From Rhodospirillales bacterium (lineage in GTDB: Bacteria; Pseudomonadota; Alphaproteobacteria; Acetobacterales; Acetobacteraceae), in NCBI GenBank assembly GCA_028866445.1, contig JAGWIE010000084.1, positions 1-6,332 of the forward strand: 6,332 nucleotides of DNA, given 5' to 3'. The translations under genes were made by a program, and so were the position numbers. This document shows, one piece after another, positions 1 through 5,076 of this stretch. The notes below the pieces were generated by a model. The model was not told the DNA's origin. It did no database searches and worked only from the letters and a program-made list of their open reading frames with translations. How positions within the stretch are numbered: position 1 is the stretch's first letter; each line of letters starts with the position of its first letter.

Positions 1-31
1 AAAAAATTTCTATAGTGGCTTATATACAACA

Positions 32-132
32 TGCTTGGTGAGAGCCAAGCAGGGACTTCGGTCCCTACGTCTCCCAGACGTGAAGCCTCCCTGTTGACTT
101 GACCCGCTGGCCATTGGCTGGCGGGTTTTTTT
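32..132 (+). ncRNA. candidate small RNA with three abutting hairpins and a terminator
   Basis: No protein gene is visible here, but the plus strand folds strikingly well. Three perfect hairpins follow one another with no spacer: 33-38 with 45-50 (6 bp), 51-56 with 61-66 (6 bp closed by a UUCG tetraloop), and 67-72 with 76-81 (6 bp, CCC loop). A stretch of about 20 nt that looks single-stranded (82-101) contains CCTCCC at 86-91, and the RNA ends in an intrinsic terminator. An AT-rich TATATA at 21-26 could be the -10 box of a promoter starting near 32; its -35 box would lie outside the window. CU-rich, anti-Shine-Dalgarno-like motifs are known from alphaproteobacterial trans-acting sRNAs. I do not recognise a named family. 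The alternative is the 3' untranslated end of a gene to the left. It converges on proB. Confidence 0.55.
102..132 (+). terminator. strong rho-independent terminator
   Basis: ACCCGC (102-107) pairs perfectly with GCGGGT (121-126). The stem continues inward through 108-112 and 116-120 with two wobble pairs and three GC pairs, closing on a 3-nt ATT loop. Seven Ts (126-132) follow immediately. Orientation fits the plus-strand candidate RNA. On the minus strand the hairpin lacks a T-tract, so it would stop transcription leaving proB only weakly. Confidence 0.85.
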
Positions 133-149
133 ATTTGCGGTCGGGCTGG

Positions 150-1265
150 CTAGAAAAGCACCAGATCATCGCGGTGGATGACCTCATCCCGCCCACGGAA
201 ACCAAGAAGCGCCTCGAAATCCTCCGAGCGGTGGCCCGCGATAGTGGCGGAATCCGCGCTGGAATAGGCGGTGAGGCCACGGGCGATGCGAGCGCCTTCC
301 AGGGTAAGAATATCCACGGGATCACCGCGCTCGAACACGCCATTCACGGCGCGGATGCCGGCGGGGAGCAGGGATGAACCTTTGGCCAAGGCGCGAGCGG
401 CGCCAGCATCGATTGTGAGGGAGCCTGCGGGGGCGAGGTGCCCTGCTATCCAGTTTTTGCGGGCGGAGCGGCCTTCCGGCGTGGGCAGGAACCAAGAGCA
501 GCGGCTGCCTGCCGCCACGGCGGCGATGGGGTTTTCCCGGTTGCCAATGGCGATGGCCATGGCGCAGCCCGCCTGGGTGGCGATTTGCGCGGCCACCAGC
601 TTGGTGCGCATACCCCCGGAGGAATAGCCCGGCGGCGGCTCACCACCCATGGCCATGATTTCCGGCGTGAGGGCGTCGATAACCGGGATATGCGCGGCGT
701 CCGGGTTTTTGCGGGGGTCAGCGGTGTAGAGGCCGTCAATATCCGAGAGCAGCAACAGGGCATCAGCCTGCATCATTTCCGCCACGCGAGCGGCCAGGCG
801 GTCGTTGTCGCCATAGCGGATTTCGGCGGTGGCAACGGAGTCATTCTCGTTTATGACCGGCACGCAGCCCAGGGAGAGAAGGGTGGAGAGCGTGGCGCGG
901 GCATTGAGGTAACGGCGGCGGTCCTCGGTATCGTCCAACGTGATGAGGAGCTGGGCGGCGGTGAGGTCTTTCTCCTGCAAGGTTTGTGCCCAGGCTTGCG
1001 CGAGGCGGATTTGCCCGACTGCAGCGGCGGCTTGTTTTTCGTCCAACCGCAATTTGGCGCCGCCCAGGCCAAGTTGGCGGCGGGCCAGCGCGATGGCACC
1101 GGAAGAGACGACGATGATCTCCGCCCCATGGGCCATCAGCTCTGCGATATCCTGCACCACGCCGCGCAGCCAGGCTTCGCGGGGGGCGGCCGAGCCAGGG
1201 TCCACGATGAGCGCGCTACCGATTTTGATGACAATGCGCTTGGCGGTTTTAAGAGAAGGAATCAC
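150..1265 (-). CDS. proB: glutamate 5-kinase
   Basis: Phosphorylates L-glutamate with ATP to gamma-glutamyl phosphate, the first and usually feedback-inhibited step of proline biosynthesis, in the cytoplasm. The 371-aa protein has the full family layout. An amino-acid-kinase domain carries KIGS (14-17), the SSGAI loop (54-58), INEND (138-142), GDND (152-155), SDIDGLYTADP (174-184) and GGMRTK (217-222). A C-terminal PUA domain (about 280-360) includes GSSLLPAGI. Length matches the E. coli enzyme closely. The start is GTG at 1265-1263, overlapping the obgE TGA by 4 nt (GTGA); no other start is possible without losing the first strand and the KIGS loop, so translation is probably coupled to obgE. 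The stop is TAG. Gamma-glutamyl phosphate reductase (proA) is not next to it: the DNA beyond proB holds a convergent RNA element. Identity is very secure. Confidence 0.97.
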   Translation of the reverse strand: MIPSLKTAKRIVIKIGSALIVDPGSAAPREAWLRGVVQDIAELMAHGAEIIVVSSGAIALARRQLGLGGAKLRLDEKQAAAAVGQIRLAQAWAQTLQEKDLTAAQLLITLDDTEDRRRYLNARATLSTLLSLGCVPVINENDSVATAEIRYGDNDRLAARVAEMMQADALLLLSDIDGLYTADPRKNPDAAHIPVIDALTPEIMAMGGEPPPGYSSGGMRTKLVAAQIATQAGCAMAIAIGNRENPIAAVAAGSRCSWFLPTPEGRSARKNWIAGHLAPAGSLTIDAGAARALAKGSSLLPAGIRAVNGVFERGDPVDILTLEGARIARGLTAYSSADSATIAGHRSEDFEALLGFRGRDEVIHRDDLVLF

Positions 1266-2275
1266 GCGCCCGCGCGCTCCGCCTTTGCGGTGTTAATGAT
1301 GTCCTGCAAGGTGCGCAGAACCTCTTTCACGCCCTCACCCGTTACGGCGGAGATGGTCATGATTTTGGCACCGGAGGCTTTGGCGAGGGCGGCTTTGCGA
1401 GAGGAAAGCTCCCGCGGGGTCATGGCGTCGGTCTTGTTCAGCACAATGATCTCGGGCTTTTCAGCCAGGCCGCCTTCATAGGCTTCCAGCTCTGCACGAA
1501 TGGTGCGCCAGGCATCCACAACGCTGCCGGCTGCACCATCAATAAGGTGCAGCAGCACGGCACAGCGCTCTACATGGCCGAGGAAGCGGTCCCCCAGCCC
1601 GGTGCCTTCATGCGCGCCTTCGATGAGGCCGGGGATGTCGGCCAGGACAAATTCCTCAGACATGTTGAGCCGCACGACACCGAGCTGCGGGTGCAGGGTG
1701 GTGAAGGGATAATCCGCGATTTTGGGGTTGGCACCCGAAACGGCCTTTAAGAAGGTGGATTTGCCCGCGTTGGGCAGGCCGACAAGCCCGGCATCCGCGA
1801 TGAGCTTCAGGCGCAGCCAGACCCAGCGTTCCTCGCCCGGCCAGCCCTTATCCGCCCGGCGTGGCGCGCGATTGGTGGAGGTTTTGAAGCGGGCATTGCC
1901 GAACCCGCCATCGCCGCCCTTTAAGAACACGATGCGCATACCGGGCTTATCAAGATCCGCAAGCAGGGTTTCGCGGTCGTCATCGATGATCTGCGTGCCG
2001 ATGGGCACCTTGATGACCAGTTCAGCGGCACCAGCGCCCGTGCGGTCTGATCCCGCGCCGTTATTGCCCTTGCGGGCCTTGAAGTGCTGGGTGTAGCGGA
2101 AATCGATAAGGGTATTCAGGTTTTCAACGGATTCGAAGACGATATCCCCACCCTTGCCGCCATCGCCACCATCCGGCCCGCCATACTCGATATATTTCTC
2201 GCGCCGGAAGGCAATGACGCCATCGCCGCCATCGCCGGATTTGAGGAAGATTTTCGCCTGGTCGAGGAACTTCAT
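1262..2275 (-). CDS. obgE: Obg family GTPase, ribosome assembly
   Basis: Essential GTPase (Obg/CgtA) that binds the large ribosomal subunit during assembly and is linked to (p)ppGpp signalling. In the 337-aa product, residues 1-158 form the glycine-rich Obg fold, with DGGDG near 15-19 and GGPDGGDGGKGGD at 32-44. The G domain follows: G1 GLPNAGKST (166-174), G2 FTT (191-193), G3 DIPG (213-216), G4 NKTD (280-283), G5 SAV (309-311). There is no long C-terminal extension or OCT domain, so this is a short-form Obg. The ATG start gives the canonical MKFLDQAKI amino terminus; only a weak GAG lies 7 nt upstream. Gene order rplU-rpmA-obgE-proB is classic. The 4-nt overlap with proB implies one mRNA. 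Just upstream sits a terminator-like hairpin that may limit readthrough from rpmA. Confidence 0.97.
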   Translation of the reverse strand: MKFLDQAKIFLKSGDGGDGVIAFRREKYIEYGGPDGGDGGKGGDIVFESVENLNTLIDFRYTQHFKARKGNNGAGSDRTGAGAAELVIKVPIGTQIIDDDRETLLADLDKPGMRIVFLKGGDGGFGNARFKTSTNRAPRRADKGWPGEERWVWLRLKLIADAGLVGLPNAGKSTFLKAVSGANPKIADYPFTTLHPQLGVVRLNMSEEFVLADIPGLIEGAHEGTGLGDRFLGHVERCAVLLHLIDGAAGSVVDAWRTIRAELEAYEGGLAEKPEIIVLNKTDAMTPRELSSRKAALAKASGAKIMTISAVTGEGVKEVLRTLQDIINTAKAERAGA

Positions 2276-2287
2276 CGGAGAACTCGC

Positions 2288-2315
2288 AATAAAAAAGCCG
2301 GCTCGCGCCGGCTTT
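2288..2315 (-). terminator. terminator or attenuator between rpmA and obgE
   Basis: On the minus strand AAAGCCGGC pairs over 9 bp with GCCGGCTTT (2294-2302 with 2307-2315), closed by a GCGA tetraloop of the GNRA type. The stem is followed by a T-rich run giving TTTTTTATT. This is a textbook intrinsic terminator for rpmA, but it ends only 12 nt before the obgE start codon, so obgE must be reached by readthrough or from a promoter inside rpmA. Confidence 0.85.
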
Positions 2316-2341
2316 AAACGGGTGGGCGCGGGCCCGGAACC

Positions 2342-2611
2342 TTACTCTGCGGCCAGAGCTACTGGTTCCACGGAGACATGCACGCGGTCATCAGCTTTGC
2401 GCTGGAAGACCACTTTGCCGTCCACGAGGGCGAAAAGGGTATGGTCGCGGCCAACGCCAACATTGGTGCCAGGCTTCACCTTTGTGCCGCGCTGACGAAC
2501 AAGGATGTTACCGGCGATGACAGCCTGACCGCCAGCCTTCTTGAGGCCGAGGCGACGGCCTTCGGTATCGCGACCGTTGCGGGATGAACCGCCTGCTTTT
2601 TTATGTGCCAT
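2342..2611 (-). CDS. rpmA: 50S ribosomal protein L27
   Basis: Large-subunit protein whose flexible N-terminus reaches the peptidyl-transferase centre and helps place tRNA. The 89-aa product has the usual length and the hallmark start MAHKKAGGSSRNGRD, followed by GRRLGLKKAGGQ, an ILVRQRGTK strand and GVGRDHTLFAL. There is no cleavable N-terminal extension of the Firmicutes kind. The ATG at 2611 follows a good ribosome site (GGGAG, 9 nt spacing) that directly abuts the rplU stop codon. It lies 14 nt downstream of rplU, so the two are co-transcribed, giving coordinated L21 and L27 supply. An intrinsic-terminator-like hairpin follows the TAA stop. Confidence 0.98.
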   Translation of the reverse strand: MAHKKAGGSSRNGRDTEGRRLGLKKAGGQAVIAGNILVRQRGTKVKPGTNVGVGRDHTLFALVDGKVVFQRKADDRVHVSVEPVALAAE

Positions 2612-2625
2612 GGTGTGATACTCCC

Positions 2626-2940
2626 TTAGGCCGCGTTAATGCCGGAAATGCGCAGCACGGTGACGTGCTGGCGATGGCCGTTTTTACGGCGGCTGTTCTG
2701 ACGGCGGCGCTTCTTGAAGATGAGGACCTTATCCAGACGGTCCTGGGCGATGACGGTGGCGGTAACGGAAGCGCCAGCAACCACGGGGGCGCCGAGCTTC
2801 AGGCTGCCTTCGCCACCAACGGCGAGAACATCTGTGAAGGTGACCGTGCTGCCGGCTTCCGCCTCCAGCTTCTCAACCTTCAGCACCGCGTCTGGCGTGA
2901 CGCGATATTGTTTGCCGCCGGTGCGGATGACTGCGAACAT
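2626..2940 (-). CDS. rplU: 50S ribosomal protein L21
   Basis: Large-subunit protein that binds 23S rRNA. The 104-aa product begins MFAVIRTGGKQYRV, the canonical L21 amino terminus, has the lysine/arginine-rich KKRRRQNSRR segment around residues 75-84, and the GHRQHVTVLRI signature near the C-terminus. I chose the ATG at 2940. An in-frame TTG at 2952 would add four residues (MDYT) not found in the family. No strong Shine-Dalgarno sequence is visible at either start, which is unusual for so highly expressed a gene. It is the first gene of the rplU-rpmA unit, reached from a promoter at 3040-3013 through a leader of about 65 nt. Confidence 0.97.
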   Translation of the reverse strand: MFAVIRTGGKQYRVTPDAVLKVEKLEAEAGSTVTFTDVLAVGGEGSLKLGAPVVAGASVTATVIAQDRLDKVLIFKKRRRQNSRRKNGHRQHVTVLRISGINAA

Positions 2941-2956
2941 GGTATAATCCAATCAG

Positions 2957-2999
2957 GTGTCGACACATAACCTAGAGCGCGGCCAGGGAATGCCTTGCC
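2957..2999 (-). other. structured leader of rplU mRNA (candidate)
   Basis: The predicted leader holds a short hairpin (2981-2987 with 2993-2999; six pairs and one mismatch, 5-nt loop) and a perfect 10-bp palindrome GTGTCGACAC (2957-2966). Ribosomal-protein leaders often carry autoregulatory structures, but I do not recognise a known L21 leader motif here. Confidence 0.3.
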
Positions 3000-3012
3000 A
3001 CGCGAGTGGCGC

Positions 3013-3040
3013 GTTATAGCGAGGCAGAAGGCCGTGTCAA
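3013..3040 (-). promoter_or_regulatory. sigma70-type promoter of rplU-rpmA
   Basis: On the minus strand a perfect -35 box TTGACA (3040-3035) and a -10 box TATAAC (3018-3013; five of six consensus bases) are separated by 16 bp. Transcription should start near 3006, giving a leader of about 65 nt before the rplU ATG. It is the strongest promoter-like match in the window and points away from the tRNA promoter. Confidence 0.8.
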
Positions 3041-3081
3041 TGCTGATTCTGACGGCCGCAGGGTTTGCGCTTGCAAGCCTG

Positions 3082-3110
3082 TTGCCCGGGCGCGCCGCCT
3101 TGCCTATAAG
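3082..3110 (+). promoter_or_regulatory. promoter of tRNA-Ser
   Basis: TTGCCC (3082-3087) and TATAAG (3105-3110) are spaced 17 bp apart, with a GC-rich discriminator (CCCGGC) after the -10 box. That is typical of stable-RNA promoters under stringent control. The start would fall near 3117, about 12 nt before the mature tRNA. A perfect palindrome GCTTGCAAGC (3069-3078) lies just upstream of the -35 box. Confidence 0.7.
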
Positions 3111-3128
3111 CCCGGCACCAGCGACCCC

Positions 3129-3219
<91 letters not shown>

Positions 3220-3274
3220 TTGGCCGCTAAAATGGACCCGTCTCAACACGGCAAGGCTCGGAAGTTTAGGGAAC

Positions 3275-3308
3275 GTTACAAGGTTACGTGAGGTAATCCA
3301 GGGGTAAT
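3275..3308. repeat. cluster of GTTAC / GTAAT pentamers
   Basis: GTTAC occurs at 3275-3279 and 3283-3287. The near-reverse-complement GTAAT occurs at 3293-3297 and 3304-3308. Start-to-start spacings are 8, 10 and 11 bp, close to one helical turn. It could be a protein-binding array or chance in AT-rich DNA. Confidence 0.35.
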
Positions 3309-3344
3309 ATTCCTGCAATTTTCGCCTCGACATACAGTTTTTCC

Positions 3345-3386
3345 TCTGGTACACCGCAACTGGCATCCAAAATGTGGTGTACCAGA
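3345..3386. repeat. 14-bp inverted repeat with GGTACACC / GGTGTACC arms
   Basis: TCTGGTACACC (3345-3355) and GGTGTACCAGA (3376-3386) are perfect reverse complements over 11 bp. The match extends inward three more pairs (one G-T), leaving a 14-nt loop. The right arm contains the palindrome TGGTGTACCA (3375-3384). No T-tract follows on either strand, so a terminator is unlikely. Candidates are a paired operator (GntR-type operators often resemble TGGT-n-ACCA) or recombinase arm sites beside the tRNA. Confidence 0.6.
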
Positions 3387-3534
3387 CAAATATAACGATT
3401 AAAGCAGGAAATCCAGGAACGCCAAGCGGTTACCAAAACTAAATTTTACAAGGTGACCATAAGTTCCGACGTTTTACCCTGCGTAGGGGGCGTGGAAGAT
3501 GAGACGGGCGTAGGCTAAGAATCCGACATTGCAG

Positions 3535-3561
3535 CCACTGGGAATCCGGAGGTGGTTTTTT
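3535..3561 (+). terminator. weak terminator-like hairpin
   Basis: CCACT (3535-3539) can pair with GGTGG (3551-3555) around an 11-nt loop, followed directly by six Ts (3556-3561). The stem is short and includes a wobble pair, so it may be chance. If real, it would end transcription running rightward from the tRNA region before the barrel gene. Confidence 0.25.
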
Positions 3562-3662
3562 GCCGCGACGGCTTGGGCATTGTTCCCCATTAAATCGTGG
3601 CAGTTACATCAAAAGATTGGCGACGCGGCTGAGTTTCTGAGTAATGTTGTTGATGTGGTTTC

Positions 3663-3692
3663 TTGGGTACGCAGAATCGCCACGGCTAAAAT
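3663..3692 (+). promoter_or_regulatory. possible promoter of the barrel gene
   Basis: TTGGGT (3663-3668) and TAAAAT (3687-3692) are 18 bp apart, and a start near 3700 would give a leader of about 35 nt. The -35 match is poor (four of six). The gene is clearly separated from upstream genes and needs a promoter somewhere here. Confidence 0.35.
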
Positions 3693-3721
3693 AAAAATCG
3701 GCTACGATAAGTGTTTTACAT

Positions 3722-3727
3722 GGGAGG
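3722..3727 (+). promoter_or_regulatory. ribosome-binding site fixing the barrel gene start
   Basis: GGGAGG lies 7 nt before the ATG at 3735. It rules out the longer in-frame starts at 3711 (GTG) and 3720 (ATG), which would lie before or over the site and spoil the signal peptide. Confidence 0.85.
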
Positions 3728-3734
3728 CATAAAA

Positions 3735-5000
3735 ATGAGAAAGCTGTTACTATGTTCCGCTGCGGTTCTTGGCGGCCAATTGGCGTTGATGCCTGCGGCA
3801 TTCGCCCTTGGCGGCGGCGGCGAGGGTGCAAATATTCCGGTCGACGCGGTGCAGGTTAATGGTCTTGGACCGCTGAGCGGCGAGTGGGATTTTTCCGGCG
3901 GTATCGACGCTTATGCGTCCATGTTGACCAATAAAACGCCAACGGTTTTCAATAATGAAGGTACCATTGGCAGCAATCTGAAATACAGCCTTGGCCTTGC
4001 TGCTGTTCAGATCAGCAAGAGCAGCGGTTGGCTGCAATTCACCTATTGGGGTGGCGCCTGGCAGACTCCGGCCATTGGCATCACCAGCGATTACGGCGCC
4101 TTCAACAGCTTGGCACGGCTGGGCTCCGGCGGTAATCCGTTACCGGGCGGCCCGACCTTCAAGTGGTGGTTCACCGTTCAACCTTCGCAGTATTGGAGCG
4201 TCTCCGCCGGTGAGCTGCCTTCGACCGAAGGCACCGAAATCGGGTTTGACTGGATGAATCCGACCTTCTTCGTCTCCAACCTCAACAACATGCAGACGAC
4301 GCCTGCCTATGGCGCTCAGCTGAACCTGATGTACGGGCCGGCAACTTTCAATTTGCAATATTCCGATTCGTACAAGACCGACCGTTTCAATGTTCTGTCT
4401 GACTTGTTCACCTATAACCTGAATGCCGATGGCTCGGATAACGTGATTGTGTTCTCGCACACTAATCTCGGCCATACCGGCAATCCGGGCCCGGGCTTCG
4501 CGGAATTCAACAGCTCGCTGGTGGGTGTTGGCGCACAGTGGGTCGCGGGGCCTTGGACCTATATTCCGGAAGCCCAGTATCAGTGGCTGCCGAAGAGTTC
4601 GGTGACCGCGGCGAGCGGCAACCCGCGCCCGCAAACCACCTACTATGAAGCGTCTGCGATGATGGACGTGAGCTATCAGTTCAATCCGAAATGGTCGGTT
4701 ACAGTGCAGCCTTCCGTCACCTATCAGAAGGGCGACAAGAGCGATCCGAACGCGCAGATCTTCGGTAACTGGTTGCAATTTGGTGCGGCGGCAAACCCGG
4801 GCGCGTTCAGCCCTGGGATGACTCTGACGGCTATCCAGGTGGATCCGACCTGGCAGAACAAGAATGTGTTTGTGCGCCCGGTTTTGGCTTTGACGCATCT
4901 TTCCGGCTTCCAGCCGGGAACCGGCTATGGCAGCAACGGCAACTCGGCCAACCAGTTCGTTGGCGTGCTTGAGGTTGGTGTGCTGTTAGGCAAGCTGTAA
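3735..5000 (+). CDS. secreted outer-membrane beta-barrel (porin-like) protein
   Basis: A 421-aa protein with a Sec signal peptide: MRK, a hydrophobic stretch to residue 20, then AAFA with likely cleavage after residue 24. The mature part is rich in Gly, aromatic, Asn and Ser residues. It has alternating amphipathic strands such as WLQFTYWGG (99-107), KWWFTVQP (143-150), YGAQLNLMYGPATFNLQYSD (192-211) and WSVTVQPSVTYQ (320-331), typical of a bacterial outer-membrane barrel. The segment GELPSTEGTEIGFDWMNP (159-176) recalls the putative beta-barrel porin-2/OmpL-like families, but I cannot assign a family or substrate with certainty. The C-terminus is EVGVLLGKL, ending in Leu rather than the usual aromatic residue. 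It is followed 76 nt later by a secreted beta-propeller gene. Presumed role: pore, or a structural or uptake protein in the outer membrane. Confidence 0.75.
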   Translation: MRKLLLCSAAVLGGQLALMPAAFALGGGGEGANIPVDAVQVNGLGPLSGEWDFSGGIDAYASMLTNKTPTVFNNEGTIGSNLKYSLGLAAVQISKSSGWLQFTYWGGAWQTPAIGITSDYGAFNSLARLGSGGNPLPGGPTFKWWFTVQPSQYWSVSAGELPSTEGTEIGFDWMNPTFFVSNLNNMQTTPAYGAQLNLMYGPATFNLQYSDSYKTDRFNVLSDLFTYNLNADGSDNVIVFSHTNLGHTGNPGPGFAEFNSSLVGVGAQWVAGPWTYIPEAQYQWLPKSSVTAASGNPRPQTTYYEASAMMDVSYQFNPKWSVTVQPSVTYQKGDKSDPNAQIFGNWLQFGAAANPGAFSPGMTLTAIQVDPTWQNKNVFVRPVLALTHLSGFQPGTGYGSNGNSANQFVGVLEVGVLLGKL

Positions 5001-5012
5001 CGAAAATAAAAG

Positions 5013-5038
5013 GGCCGGCACCATTGACGGTGCCGGCC
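5013..5038. terminator. 10-bp GC-rich hairpin between barrel and propeller genes
   Basis: GGCCGGCACC (5013-5022) pairs perfectly with GGTGCCGGCC (5029-5038) around a 6-nt loop, 12 nt after the barrel stop codon. On the plus strand the stem is followed by GCTTAAATACG, a poor U-tract. On the minus strand the following bases are CTTTTATTTTCG, a much better one. It may work as a leaky plus-strand terminator, a 3'-end stabiliser lowering propeller expression relative to the barrel, or a barrier to antisense transcription. Confidence 0.65.
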
Positions 5039-5051
5039 GCTTAAATACGAT
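5025..5051 (+). promoter_or_regulatory. possible internal promoter for the propeller gene
   Basis: TTGACG (5025-5030) and TACGAT (5046-5051) are spaced 15 bp, shorter than ideal. The -35 element sits in the loop and right arm of the hairpin. It offers a way to transcribe the propeller gene independently, but the support is weak. Confidence 0.25.
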
Positions 5052-5076
5052 AGATCGCATTAAAGGGAGAAAGCAG

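Noticed and set aside
33..92. Resemblance of TTGGTGAG and GAAGCCT words to 6S RNA
   Set aside because: Spacing differs and the long 3' arm of 6S RNA is missing before the terminator; the similarity is too short.
438..1481. 347-codon open frame on the plus strand opposite proB and obgE
   Set aside because: Antisense shadow of high-GC coding DNA; low-complexity Gly/Arg/Ala product with no motifs, while proB and obgE are certain.
2943..2948. Perfect TATAAT on the plus strand
   Set aside because: No -35 box at a usable distance and it lies in the rplU leader with no plus-strand gene to serve except the tRNA, which has a better promoter.
3474..3610. Minus-strand stretch reading HDLMGNNAQAV...LAYARLIF, possible transposase or gene remnant
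   Set aside because: Only about 45 codons, in-frame stop upstream, no start with a ribosome site and no family recognised; too short to separate from chance.
3529..3732. 67-codon plus-strand frame starting with TTG before the barrel gene
   Set aside because: No Shine-Dalgarno site, runs over the barrel gene's ribosome site and ends before its ATG; no recognisable domain.
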